Of a DNA stretch of 35,396 nt, positions 15,288 to 23,562 are shown piece by piece. The DNA lies in the NCBI GenBank assembly GCA_902805545.1, contig CADCTD010000172.1, forward strand, positions 1-35,396, given 5' to 3'. Positions within the stretch are counted from its first letter, which is position 1. The number at the start of each line of letters is the position of its first letter. Origin of the DNA: an uncultured Craurococcus sp. (GTDB taxonomy: Bacteria; Pseudomonadota; Alphaproteobacteria; Acetobacterales; Acetobacteraceae). The translations under genes and the position numbers were made by a program. The notes under the pieces were generated by a model. It saw nothing but the letters and a program-made list of their open reading frames with translations, made no database searches and was not told the origin of the DNA.

Positions 15288-17440
15288 CAGCGCTTCACCA
15301 GGCTGGCGAGCACCGTGCGCCGGTTGCCGTAGAAGCAGGCCGTGTCGCTGGTGCAGCGCGCGACATAGGCGGTGTCGAAGAGGTTGTTCGCGGTGACCGA
15401 GAGCTGCGTGCCGGCGAAGCCGGCGCCGAAGGGCGAGAGGTCGTAGCGCAGCGCCGCATCCACCAGCGTCACCGAGGGGACGACGTTGTGCGCGGCATTG
15501 CCCGTGGTGCTGTTGCCGAGGAAGCGCAGCCCGGCGCCGAGGCCGAGCCCCGCCAGCCGCCCTGCGCGCTCGTCGAAGCTCTGGTCGGCATAGAGGCCGG
15601 CGCCGGTCGCCGGCACGCCGGCCGGGCGGTTGCCCCGCTCCTCCGGCGCGCCCCTGGTGATCTCCGCATCGAGCGCGGTGAAGGAGCCGATGAGGCTGAG
15701 CCCGCGCGGCAGCCGCGCCACGCCCTCGAGCTCCACGCCGCGCACCCGGATCTCGCCGGTCTGCACCTGGAAGAGCGGGCTGTTCGGATCGGTCGCCAGG
15801 CTGTTCGACTGGGTGAGGTGGAAGAGCGAGGCCTGCACGAAGCTGTCCCGCCCCGGCGGCTGGTACTTGATGCCGATCTCGAACTGCTCGCCCTGGCGCG
15901 GGGTGAAGGCGCGGCCGGCGGCATTCGTCCCCGGCGTCGGCAGGAAGGAGGTGGACCAGCTCGCATAGGGTGCGAAGCCGCCCGGCGCGAGATAGACGAG
16001 GCCGACCCGCGCCGTCGTCGCCGCGTCGTTCTGCCGCTGCGTGTCGCCGCCGATGCGGTCGAGCGTGCTGCTCTCGACCCAGTCCTGCCGCACGCCCGCC
16101 GTCAGCACCCAGCGCTCGCCGAGGCGGAGCTGGTCCTGCGCGTAGAGGCCGTATTGCGCGGTGTTCTGCCGCGTATTGGTCCCCGCCGCGGCGAGCGGCA
16201 CCGGCGAGCCGTAGACCGGGCGGAAGAGGTCGAGGCCCGGGGCGCTGCCGAAGGCCTGCGGGTTCGAGATCCGCACCGTGGAATAGTCGAACCCGGCCAG
16301 CAGCCGGTGCGCGACCGGGCCGGTCGAGAAGCGGAACTCCGCCTGGTTGTCGACCTGGAAGCGATCGATGTCGGGGGTCGAGAGGAAGCCGATGCGCCCG
16401 AGCGTCCGCCCGTCATCCAGCAGCCCGGTGCCGACGGTCTGCCGCCAATTGATCCCCGAATGCGCCCAGCGGAGATTCTGCCGCAGCGTCACCACGTCGT
16501 TGAGCCGCCGCTCGAACTCGCTGCCGACGCCCCATTGGGTGATGTCGTACTTGTCGAAGCCCGGCTCGCCGGCGAAACGCCTGGTCGGGATGCGGCCGAA
16601 GGGCGTCTCCGTCACCGTGCCGACATAGGGCAGGAACTGCGCGCCCTGGGTGCGGTCCCGCTGGTAGTAGGCGCGGAGCGTGAGGCGGGTGTCGCTATCC
16701 GGCCGCCAGGTGATGGCCGGCGCGATGAAGGCCCGGTCGTTGTCGACCTTGTCGACCTGGCTGTCCGCCAGGCGCCCGAGGCCGGTGAGGCTGTAGGACC
16801 AGACGCCGTCCCGGTCGAGCGGGCCGCTCGCCGTCCCGGCCGCCTGGGCGCGGCCGAAATCGCCGGCAGTGAGGCGCAGCTCGCCCTGCGGCGTCAAGGT
16901 GGGCTGGCGGGAGACCTGGTTGACCAGCCCGCCCGGCTGGATCTGGCCGTAGAGCACCGAGGCCGGCCCGCGCAGGATCTCGAAGCGGTCCAGCCCGTAG
17001 GGCTCCAGCGAGCCGGCGGCGAAGCCCACGCTGTAGCGCAGCCCGTCGAGATAGAGGCCGTTGTCGACCGCGTCGAAGCCGCGCAGCAGCAGGAAGTCTG
17101 CGCGCGGATCGGGCCCGTAGCTCTCCGCCCGCAGCCCCGCCTGGTAGCGCACCGCCTCGCCGAGGGTCTGGGCCTGGAGCGCGTCGATCGTCGCCCGCGG
17201 CACGACGGAGATGGATTGCGGCACCTCGGTCAGCCGTGCCGTGCCTTTGGTCCCCGCCGTCGCCTCGCTGGCGACGAAGCCGCGCGGCGGCTCCACCGCG
17301 CCGAGCGGCGGCGCGCCGGAGATGTCGAGCTGCGGCAGGCGCACGACGCCATCCGTGGCGTCCTGCGCCACCGCAGGGGCGGCGAGGGCGAGGAGAGCTA
17401 ATCCTGCAGCGCGGCAGGAGGGGAGGGCAAGCGAGCGCAC
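15284..17440 (-). CDS. TonB-dependent siderophore receptor
   Basis: A 718-aa outer-membrane receptor. A signal peptide (residues about 1-25, ending APAVAQ) is followed by a plug domain (VPQSISVVPRATIDALQ; LLRGFDAVDNGLYLDGLRY; LDRFEILRGPASVLYGQIQP). A long beta-barrel then ends in SLVKRW, with the terminal aromatic residue needed for outer-membrane insertion. Two cysteines near the end (ARCTSDTACFYGNRRTV) are typical of the ferrichrome/hydroxamate receptor branch. No N-terminal signalling (STN) domain is seen, so a FecIR-type circuit is unlikely. I chose the GTG at 17440 because it begins directly at the signal peptide; a TTG further upstream adds an implausible polar leader. The exact ligand cannot be read from the sequence. 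Confidence 0.9.
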   Translation of the reverse strand: MRSLALPSCRAAGLALLALAAPAVAQDATDGVVRLPQLDISGAPPLGAVEPPRGFVASEATAGTKGTARLTEVPQSISVVPRATIDALQAQTLGEAVRYQAGLRAESYGPDPRADFLLLRGFDAVDNGLYLDGLRYSVGFAAGSLEPYGLDRFEILRGPASVLYGQIQPGGLVNQVSRQPTLTPQGELRLTAGDFGRAQAAGTASGPLDRDGVWSYSLTGLGRLADSQVDKVDNDRAFIAPAITWRPDSDTRLTLRAYYQRDRTQGAQFLPYVGTVTETPFGRIPTRRFAGEPGFDKYDITQWGVGSEFERRLNDVVTLRQNLRWAHSGINWRQTVGTGLLDDGRTLGRIGFLSTPDIDRFQVDNQAEFRFSTGPVAHRLLAGFDYSTVRISNPQAFGSAPGLDLFRPVYGSPVPLAAAGTNTRQNTAQYGLYAQDQLRLGERWVLTAGVRQDWVESSTLDRIGGDTQRQNDAATTARVGLVYLAPGGFAPYASWSTSFLPTPGTNAAGRAFTPRQGEQFEIGIKYQPPGRDSFVQASLFHLTQSNSLATDPNSPLFQVQTGEIRVRGVELEGVARLPRGLSLIGSFTALDAEITRGAPEERGNRPAGVPATGAGLYADQSFDERAGRLAGLGLGAGLRFLGNSTTGNAAHNVVPSVTLVDAALRYDLSPFGAGFAGTQLSVTANNLFDTAYVARCTSDTACFYGNRRTVLASLVKRW

Positions 17441-17469
17441 AGCGACAGTTCCCGGTGATGTCCGGTTCC

Positions 17470-17488
17470 GATAATGCGACGCACTCTT
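17470..17488. promoter_or_regulatory. Candidate Fur box upstream of the receptor operon
   Basis: An AT-rich 19-mer beginning GATAATG matches the classic Fur consensus at 12 of 19 positions by hand alignment. It lies 30 bp upstream of the receptor start, in one of the few AT-rich stretches of the window. A Fur or Fur-like iron repressor site is plausible, but alphaproteobacteria often use other iron regulators. Confidence 0.4.
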
Positions 17489-17718
17489 AATTGCAACTGG
17501 CAACCCTCCTGGCCGGCGTCCCCGAGCCAGCTCCCGACCTGGCGGGAAGGATGACCCTTCGGAGGGAGGTCGAGACGTCCGGAAAGCGCCGGGTGGCCGA
17601 ACGGGCCGTTGGACTGCCGAGGCGTGCCGGGGCCTGGCGTGGCCGTCCTGGCGGCGACCCCGCCGCAGGCCGCAGGTCCTGGCTCAGGAGAGGCGCGCCT
17701 CAGCCGGCAGGCTCCCTC

Positions 17719-18549
17719 TCACAGGCCGAGAAGGGCCGCCGCGTCCAGGGCGAACGCCCTGTTGGCCATGCGGCACTCGCCGATCGCTTCCGGATAGCGG
17801 ATGGAAAGACGCGCATGGCGCCGCCAGTCCTCCGGGGCGCAAAGCGGGACCGGATGCTTCATGCCGTAGAATTTCGAGGAACTGGGGAATGCGACGACTT
17901 TCCGTCCCAGCAGCGTACCCCAGTATGCGCCGTGGTAGCTGTCGGTCAGGATGGTGTCGCCTGACGCCAGGAAGGCGATGGTCGTCGTCAGGTCGCCGTC
18001 ATTGTGCATGCGCGGCAATTCGGGCGGCAGGGCGCGGTGGACGAGCTCGTGCTCCCGATTCGCCTCGTGCAGGTAGGCCACGAATTCGTTGGTTGCCTCC
18101 GCCGCGGTGTCCAGGGCCGGTGTCATGCAGCTCGCGCAGGGTACCCAGCGGTGGCCCTGGCCATAATCGCGGACGCCGACCAGGTCGAAGGACCACTGAT
18201 CGAGCACGATGCGCTCCTTCAGGGCCCGCCAATCGCCGATCCGCCAATTGTTGTGGCCGGCACCCCACAGGATGACAGGGCGTTGCCTCCGGCTGGACCC
18301 GAAGACGAAGTCGAGGGCCGGCTGGAAGAAATCGATGCCGAGCAGGCCGCCGCCGCCCAGGATGAGGCCGCGCGCCGCCGCGAAATCCGCCATCCAGGCC
18401 TCGCGGTCCCCCTCCGCCCGGTTCTCCGTTTCGTCCCAACCCAGGATGTCGGCGATCCTGGCGTTCTTCAGCGTGTCGAAGTACTGGGCCGGGGCGCTGG
18501 CGAGATCGCCCAGATTCGCCGTGGCGCGGCGGTGGAGGTTCAGGAGCAT
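17719..18549 (-). CDS. Polysaccharide pyruvyl transferase family protein
   Basis: A 276-aa protein with the family signatures of polysaccharide pyruvyl transferases. These are RGLILGGGGLLG near residue 62, the PVILWGAGHN strand, and the C-terminal DTILTDSYHGAYWGTLLGRKVVAF block with its conserved His. Such enzymes add pyruvate ketals to surface glycans using phosphoenolpyruvate. The start ATG at 18549 is preceded by GAGG and lies seven bases after the previous gene's stop. A much longer in-frame extension upstream is Arg/Trp-rich antisense-like sequence and is rejected. As the last gene of the glycan operon, it would decorate the product of the glycosyltransferase. Confidence 0.82.
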   Translation of the reverse strand: MLLNLHRRATANLGDLASAPAQYFDTLKNARIADILGWDETENRAEGDREAWMADFAAARGLILGGGGLLGIDFFQPALDFVFGSSRRQRPVILWGAGHNNWRIGDWRALKERIVLDQWSFDLVGVRDYGQGHRWVPCASCMTPALDTAAEATNEFVAYLHEANREHELVHRALPPELPRMHNDGDLTTTIAFLASGDTILTDSYHGAYWGTLLGRKVVAFPSSSKFYGMKHPVPLCAPEDWRRHARLSIRYPEAIGECRMANRAFALDAAALLGL

Positions 18550-18556
18550 CCCGACC

Positions 18557-18979
18557 TCAATCGGGCTCGTGCCCGACGCGGCGATGCAGGTCGAAGCCAC
18601 GGCGCCGATGGGCGAGCACATGCTCGCGCAGTGCCGCATCGGCCGCCGCCATGACCGCCGCCCGCTCGCGCTCCGCCGCCAGCACGGCGGCGAGCGCCTC
18701 CTCCAGCGCCTGCTCGCTGCGCGCCTGCCGCAGCAGGTCGAGGCTGCCCGGGGGCTGCGGCGGCCGGCGGTCGACCGGGCCGCCGCGGAACCGCCCGACA
18801 TGCGCACGCAGCGCCGCGGCGATCTCAGGCTCCAGGCTGCCGCGCCGGAGCAGCAGATGCGCCAGCAGCTCAGGCCAGGCGCCGGTGAGGGCGGCGAGCC
18901 GCCGCGCCTCCGCGGGTGCCGGCGCCTCCGCCTCCAGCATCTCCAGCAGGCGCTCCACCGCCTCGGCATCGAGCTGCAT
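18557..18979 (-). CDS. Unrecognised 140-aa helical protein in glycan operon
   Basis: A 140-aa protein, strongly Ala/Leu/Glu/Arg-rich and probably all-helical. Two charged helical stretches stand out (AEAVERLLEMLEAEAPAPAE; EQALEEALAAVLAAERERAA), separated by a proline-rich turn (GGPVDRRPPQPPGS). There is no signal peptide, membrane segment or catalytic motif I can name. The ATG at 18979 follows the glycosyltransferase stop by one base, and the pyruvyl transferase begins seven bases after its stop. The close spacing argues that it is a real gene. It may be a scaffold for the neighbouring enzymes, or a degenerate TPR-like protein, but no function is claimed. Confidence 0.65.
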   Translation of the reverse strand: MQLDAEAVERLLEMLEAEAPAPAEARRLAALTGAWPELLAHLLLRRGSLEPEIAAALRAHVGRFRGGPVDRRPPQPPGSLDLLRQARSEQALEEALAAVLAAERERAAVMAAADAALREHVLAHRRRGFDLHRRVGHEPD

Positions 18980-18980
18980 G

Positions 18981-21188
18981 TCAGGCCGCCTCCCGCCGCG
19001 CCCGCGCCATGGCGGCAAGTTGCCGGTAGGCCGGCTCCAGCCGGTCGACCATCGCCGCCACCGTGTAATGCGTCATGAAGCTCTCCCGCGCCCCGGCGGC
19101 GAGGCGGGCGCGCAACCCGGCATCCTCGCCGATCCTGCGCAGCGCCGCGGCGATCTCCGCGGCCGCCCCCGGCCCGTCCGGGACGAGCAGGCCGTCCGCG
19201 CCCTGCGTCACCACCTCGGCAAGGCCGCCGACGGCGAGCGCCACCACCGGCTTGCCGGCCGACATCGCCTCGATCGCCACCAGGCCGAAAGACTCGTAGC
19301 GGCTCGGCACCAGCACGACATCCGCGGCGCGATAGGCCGTCTCCAGCGCCGGCCGGTCCAGCACGCCGAGCCAGCGGATGCGCGGATGCAGCCGCAGCGC
19401 CTCGGCCAGCGGGGCGGGCAGGGCGGCCATCGCCGCCGCGTCAGGCTCGCCGCCGGCGAAGGCGAACTCCGCCTCCGGCATCGCCTCCAGCACCGCGAGC
19501 GCCGCCTCGGCCGCGAGGTCGAAGCCCTTGCGCGGCTCGAAGCGGCCGACGAAGAGGATGCGGTATCCCTCGCCCGGCGGCGCCGGGGGCACCCCCGCCA
19601 GCAGGTCGTCCGTGCCATGCGGCGCCAGCACCAGGCGGCTCTCCGGCAGGCAGAGGCCGTAGGCCGCCTCGAGATCGGCGATGACGGCGCGGGAGTTGGC
19701 CAGCAGCAGCGGGGCCGTCGCCAGCGCCTTCGCCTCCGCGGCGATCATCTTCCGCACCATGAAATGCTCGTAGAGCGGCCGCGCCTCCCATTCCGGCTTG
19801 AAGGGCCGGGCGAGGGCGTAGCTGGTGTGCAGGCTCATCGCCACGCCGATCTCGGGATCATGCAGGCAGGCCAGGGCCTCGAGATCCCAGATCGGGAAGG
19901 ACAGCACGTCGAGGCCGAAATTCTTCAGCGCCTCCACCTCGCGCTGCACCCGGCGGTTCCAGGCGGCGATGCTGGGCGGCAGGCCGAGCTCCAGCATCAG
20001 CGGCTCGGCGCCCTCCGCCTCCGGCAGCAGGGCATGGAGCCAGAGGCCCTCGGTCTGCCGCACGCTCTCCTCCGCCGCGGCCCGGGTGATGACATGCACC
20101 ACATGGCCGCGCCGCAGCAGCTCGCGCGCCACCATCTCGGTCCAGCGGGCGATGCCGGCATCGTTCTCCGGCGGGAAGCCCTGGCTGACCAGGCAGATGC
20201 GCAAGCCATCCGCCGTGGCGAAGGGCATGAAGCCCGGCGCCTCCGCCTCCTCCGCGAGGTCGCCGCGGCTGCGCTCGCCCATGCGCCGCGCCAGCGCCGC
20301 GCCGTCGCGCAGGCCGAGCGCCAAATCCTGATCGAGCGAGAGCCGGTGCCCGAGGCCGATCTCCCGGTTCTCCTCGAACCAGGCATTGCCGGCGGCGAGG
20401 TCGCTGCGGTAGCGCTCGATCTCCCCGGCGACGCGGCCCGCATTCTGCGCCGCGCCGTGCCGATGGATGAAATAGGCCTTGCTCACCGCCGAGGGGTAGA
20501 GCGTCCGCGCGATCCGCGCCGCGTTGCGGATGCCGCTCGGCGCGAACTGGTGGAAGACCATTGCCCGCGGCTCGTAGAGCACGTGCCAGCCGGCATCGAC
20601 CAGGCGCAGGCAGAGATCGGTCTCGTCCAGCAGATAGGCATAGGCATGGTCGAAGCCGCCGACCTCGCGCAGCGCCGCCATCCGCACGCTGCAATTCGTC
20701 CCCAGCAGGCTCGGATAGAAGGGCGAGCCGGGCCGGTTCAGCGGCCGCTCGTCGAAGAAGTCGGAGACCATATGCGCATTGCCGAAGCGGTCGCAGATCG
20801 TCTTCCGCGCCTGCCAGCGCGTGCCGGTATTGTCGACGGTGAAGCCGCCGACCGCGCCCACCGCCGGGTCCCGGTAGGCGGCCGCCAGCCGCTCCAGCCA
20901 GTCCGGGTGCGGCACGCCGTCATCGTCGATGAAGGCGACGATCTCCCCGGCCGCGGCGGCAATGCCGATGTTGCGCGAGACGGCGAGGTTTTCCTCCGCG
21001 CAGTGGCGCAGCCTGATGCGCCCCTCCCAAGCCGCCAGCACCTCGGCGGTGCCGTCGGTCGAGGGGCCGTTGACGACGATCACCTCGAAGCGCGGATAGC
21101 GCAGGCCGCGCAGCCCCTGGAGCGCGCTGCGGAGATGCGCCGCGCGGTTGCAGGTGTTGATGACGATGCTGATCTCCGGGCGGTCCAT
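18981..21188 (-). CDS. Bifunctional glycosyltransferase, GT2-GT4 fusion
   Basis: A 735-aa soluble protein made of two glycosyltransferases. Residues about 5-290 are a GT2 (GT-A fold) domain: ISIVINTCNRAAHLRSAL at the start, the metal/nucleotide motif AFIDDDGVPHPDW, and DETDLCLRLVDAGW near the acceptor region. Residues about 345-735 are a GT4 (GT-B fold) domain. It begins ICLVSQGFPPENDAGIARW, continues with ILFVGRFEPRKGFDLA, and has the E-x7-E motif in ESFGLVAIEAMSAGKPVVA. Such fusions usually add two successive sugars to one glycan. No membrane segment is seen, so it works at the cytoplasmic face. It starts five bases after the TPR gene. Donor sugars cannot be deduced. Confidence 0.9.
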   Translation of the reverse strand: MDRPEISIVINTCNRAAHLRSALQGLRGLRYPRFEVIVVNGPSTDGTAEVLAAWEGRIRLRHCAEENLAVSRNIGIAAAAGEIVAFIDDDGVPHPDWLERLAAAYRDPAVGAVGGFTVDNTGTRWQARKTICDRFGNAHMVSDFFDERPLNRPGSPFYPSLLGTNCSVRMAALREVGGFDHAYAYLLDETDLCLRLVDAGWHVLYEPRAMVFHQFAPSGIRNAARIARTLYPSAVSKAYFIHRHGAAQNAGRVAGEIERYRSDLAAGNAWFEENREIGLGHRLSLDQDLALGLRDGAALARRMGERSRGDLAEEAEAPGFMPFATADGLRICLVSQGFPPENDAGIARWTEMVARELLRRGHVVHVITRAAAEESVRQTEGLWLHALLPEAEGAEPLMLELGLPPSIAAWNRRVQREVEALKNFGLDVLSFPIWDLEALACLHDPEIGVAMSLHTSYALARPFKPEWEARPLYEHFMVRKMIAAEAKALATAPLLLANSRAVIADLEAAYGLCLPESRLVLAPHGTDDLLAGVPPAPPGEGYRILFVGRFEPRKGFDLAAEAALAVLEAMPEAEFAFAGGEPDAAAMAALPAPLAEALRLHPRIRWLGVLDRPALETAYRAADVVLVPSRYESFGLVAIEAMSAGKPVVALAVGGLAEVVTQGADGLLVPDGPGAAAEIAAALRRIGEDAGLRARLAAGARESFMTHYTVAAMVDRLEPAYRQLAAMARARREAA

Positions 21189-21193
21189 GCTGC

Positions 21194-21850
21194 TCAGCCC
21201 CGGTCGGCCAGCAGGAGCATGAGGTCCCGGTTCGCCGTCGCCGTCTCCGGCCGCCGCGCCAGGTCAAGCAGCATGATCCGGCGCGTCGGCGCGCTGCGCA
21301 GCAGGGGCAGCACCTCCTCGACGAGGCACGGGGTCCGGTGCAGCAGCAGGGCGAAGCCGAGCTCGACATCCCCGAGCCAGGGCCGCTCGTCCAGCGGATG
21401 GGCCGGTGCGAGGCGCGGCGCCGGCATGGGCGGCGTCGAGTCGCCCTGCGCCGCGGCGACATGGATGATGTGCTGGCGCAGGTCCTCCCCCGGCTCGCCG
21501 AGCGCCCAGGCGGAGCGGTAGGCGACCTCCGCATCGGCGAACTTCGCCTGTTCCTTCAGCGCATGGCCATGCTGCACGCGATAGCCGGGATGCAGCGGAT
21601 GCAGGCTGAGCGCGCGCCAGTACAGGTACTCCGCCTGGCCCCAGTTCCGCTGGTCGCGCATCCCGTCCGCCTCGGCGATGAGGCTGCGGAAGGCAGCGTC
21701 GCGCGAGGCGGCCGCCATGGCCTCGATCACCGCAACGGCGCGTGACCGGGCTGTCCGCGGGCGCGGCGGGGCCTCGGCGAGGGCCGGGCCGTGCTCGGCC
21801 AGGCTCATTCGGTCCTGCCCGAGGACGGGGTGCAACAGGGCGGTGTTCAT
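21194..21850 (-). CDS. TPR-like protein heading the glycan operon
   Basis: A 218-aa protein with a tetratricopeptide-like region at about residues 55-130 (RNWGQAEYLYWRALSLHP; KFADAEVAYRSAWALGEP). The flanks are low-complexity and Pro/Ala-rich. I chose the ATG at 21850; the upstream in-frame extension lies in an AT-richer stretch that looks like promoter DNA. TPR proteins often accompany glycosyltransferases as scaffolds, or fused to protein-glycosylating enzymes. Here the gene leads a four-gene run with 1-7 base gaps, so a scaffold or acceptor-recognition role is possible. No catalytic motif is seen. Confidence 0.75.
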   Translation of the reverse strand: MNTALLHPVLGQDRMSLAEHGPALAEAPPRPRTARSRAVAVIEAMAAASRDAAFRSLIAEADGMRDQRNWGQAEYLYWRALSLHPLHPGYRVQHGHALKEQAKFADAEVAYRSAWALGEPGEDLRQHIIHVAAAQGDSTPPMPAPRLAPAHPLDERPWLGDVELGFALLLHRTPCLVEEVLPLLRSAPTRRIMLLDLARRPETATANRDLMLLLADRG

Positions 21851-22109
21851 CGATCCGTCTTGGGCCTTCTGCCTGTCGGTATAGATCGTAGACGGAACGA
21901 TTCTATTCCATACCAAATCGATGCGCACCTGGAAAATGACGGCCCGGTTCGTGTTCCAGGCCTTGGCATGGCCCATTCCGCGTCAACGAAAACAGGCTTG
22001 TGGCTGAAGCAAGCATGGTTTCTTCGACGGCCAAGCCCAGAATCCTGATCCAGAATGGCGACCGTCAGCGGTGGCGGCCGGGCCTGCGGAAAGATTCGCC
22101 GTCCCGATA
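21851..22109. other. AT-richer intergenic region upstream of the glycan operon
   Basis: About 260 bases without a supported gene. The part at 21860-21940 is markedly AT-richer than the rest of the window and is the likely promoter region for the minus-strand glycan operon, although no consensus boxes could be fixed. The remainder separates it from the hydrolase remnant. Confidence 0.4.
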
Positions 22110-22335
22110 TCAACCACCGAGGAATTCCAGCAGCACGCGGTTGAACGGCTCCGGCTGCTCGGCGGTGAAGGGATGGCCGCCTGCCTTCCGCCATCCAGAG
22201 CCGCGCATCCGCCAGCCCCTCCGTCAGCGCCGCCATCCGCGGCGCCCCGAAGCCGGCGCCGGCGCCCAGCCTCGCGGAGGGCAGCACGGTCTCCTCGGCC
22301 TCGGCGCGGTCGGCGATAGTGACGTGCAGCGGCAT
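22110..22335 (-). pseudogene. Frameshifted C-terminal remnant of an alpha/beta-hydrolase
   Basis: On the minus strand the frame entering at 22335 (PLHVTIADRAEAEETVLPSA through LADARLWMAEG) and a second frame ending at 22110 (AGGHPFTAEQPEPFNRVLLE, then FLGG and stop) together reproduce the usual last 75 or so residues of an alpha/beta-hydrolase. They include the GGHPFTAEQPE motif around the catalytic His. The frames do not join: a frameshift lies near 22178-22190. No N-terminal half with a GxSxG nucleophile motif is found upstream, because the phosphoribosyltransferase gene begins there on the other strand. This is a decayed gene tail, judged from motif recognition. Confidence 0.55.
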
Positions 22336-22414
22336 GGCATCCGCCTCGCACCCATCGCCGCAAGCCCCCGTGCCGAGATTGCCGGCGGAGGGTCCCGCTG
22401 GCACCCTGGCGGGG

Positions 22415-23083
22415 ATGGCATTCTGGCAGGCATTCGAGGCCCCACTCGGCATGGACAACCCTTGCCTGGCGGATGCGCTGGTGCCGATGCCCGACGGCTC
22501 CGCCCTCCGCCTGCCGCTGCGCGACTACGGGGCGATCGGCGTCACCGGCCTGGTCGCCAACCAGGCCTCCTTCGCCGTGACGCGCCGCCTCGCCGGATGG
22601 ATGGCCGAGGCCGCGCGCGCCCTCGCGCCGGAGGTGGTGGTCGGCCTGCCGACGCTCGGCCATGTCTTCGGCCCGCTGGTGGCGGAGGCGCTCGGTCATG
22701 CCAATTGGGTCGCACCCGGCTATTCCCGCAAGCTCTGGTACGAGGAGCGCCTCTCCGTCCCGCTCGCCTCCTCCACCACGCCGGCGCCGCGCCGCCTCTG
22801 GCTCGACCCGCGCCTCCTCGACCGGCTCGAGGGCCGCCGCGTCCTGCTGGTCGACGACGTGATCTCGACCGGCCACTCGGCGCTCGCCGGCCTTGCCCTG
22901 CTGGCGGCCGCCGGGGTGCGCCCGGTCGCCGCCTGCGTCGCCATGGCCCAGGGCGACCGCTGGCGCGCCGCCTGGCCGCGCGAGGTGCCGCTCGTCGCCG
23001 CCTTCGCGACGCCGCTCTACCGCCCGACGCCGGAAGGCTGGGTCCCCAGGCCGGAAACGGCGCCGCGGGATGTGGCGCTCTGA
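22415..23083 (+). CDS. Phosphoribosyltransferase-family protein
   Basis: A 222-aa type I phosphoribosyltransferase fold. The PRPP-binding motif is VLLVDDVISTGHSA near residue 147, preceded by EVVVGLPTLGHVFG and SRKLWYEERLS. The family resembles adenine phosphoribosyltransferase-like proteins common in alphaproteobacteria, whose substrate base is often untested. I chose the ATG at 22415 behind a GGCGGGG stretch because the family begins with FWQAFEAPLG. An earlier ATG at 22319 would add a Pro-rich leader overlapping the hydrolase remnant. It precedes a MarR gene by five bases, so the two are probably co-transcribed. Purine salvage or regulation is the likely role, unproven. Confidence 0.82.
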   Translation: MAFWQAFEAPLGMDNPCLADALVPMPDGSALRLPLRDYGAIGVTGLVANQASFAVTRRLAGWMAEAARALAPEVVVGLPTLGHVFGPLVAEALGHANWVAPGYSRKLWYEERLSVPLASSTTPAPRRLWLDPRLLDRLEGRRVLLVDDVISTGHSALAGLALLAAAGVRPVAACVAMAQGDRWRAAWPREVPLVAAFATPLYRPTPEGWVPRPETAPRDVAL

Positions 23084-23088
23084 CCGCC

Positions 23089-23562
23089 ATGCCGAAGGAC
23101 CAGCCCGCCGCCGCCTCCCTGCTGCTCGACCGCCCCGGCGTGCTGGTGCGCCGCCTGCACCAGATCCACTCCGCCATGTTCCAGGAGGAATGCGGCGGCT
23201 TCGGCGTCACGCCCGTGCAGTACAGCCTGCTGACCCTGGTCGCCGCCGCGCCGGGGATGGACCAGGGCAGCGCCGCCAGCGGCCTCCGCCTCGACCGCTT
23301 CACCACCGCCGATGTCATCAAGCGCCTGCAGGCGGCAGGCCTGCTGCAGGTCGGCCCCGGCCGCGACCGCCGCACCCGGCTGCTCACCCTCACCGAGCAT
23401 GGCAAGGCGGTCCATGCGGCGATGCGGGAGAGCGCCGCCCGCGCGCATGAGCGCCTCGTGGCGCCGCTGCCGCCCCGTCAGCGGGCCCTGCTGCTGCGCA
23501 TGCTCCGCCGCCTGGTCGACGAGGCCGATGCGGTGGAGGCGCCGCCCCCGCGAGTCAGGTAG
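23089..23562 (+). CDS. MarR-family transcriptional regulator
   Basis: A 157-aa winged-helix regulator. Its parts are an N-terminal dimerisation helix (VRRLHQIHSAMFQEE) and the recognition region (LRLDRFTTADVIKRLQAAGL). The wing is GPGRDRRTRLLTLTEHG, and a C-terminal helix follows. MarR proteins are ligand-responsive repressors of catabolic or efflux genes. It lies five bases after the phosphoribosyltransferase gene, and its end overlaps the convergent 2Fe-2S subunit remnant by eight bases. The original target may have been the now-broken CoxS/SDR locus, but this is inference. The ATG at 23089 gives standard length. Confidence 0.88.
   Translation: MPKDQPAAASLLLDRPGVLVRRLHQIHSAMFQEECGGFGVTPVQYSLLTLVAAAPGMDQGSAASGLRLDRFTTADVIKRLQAAGLLQVGPGRDRRTRLLTLTEHGKAVHAAMRESAARAHERLVAPLPPRQRALLLRMLRRLVDEADAVEAPPPRVR

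Noticed and set aside
15488-17401. A 637-codon plus-strand frame opposite the TonB-dependent receptor
   Set aside because: It is a shadow; the receptor has plug, barrel and terminal Trp on the minus strand.
17690-17701. Perfect GAGGCGCGCCTC palindrome after the pyruvyl transferase gene
   Set aside because: Without a loop it cannot form a hairpin of use, and GC-rich palindromes of this length are expected by chance here.
18651-21521. A 956-codon plus-strand frame opposite the glycosyltransferase
   Set aside because: Low-complexity Arg/Ala/Gln sequence with no motif. The minus strand encodes clear GT2 and GT4 domains.
22319-22414. Longer N-terminus for the phosphoribosyltransferase
   Set aside because: The extra residues are Pro/Ser-rich and overlap the hydrolase remnant; the family motif starts after 22415.
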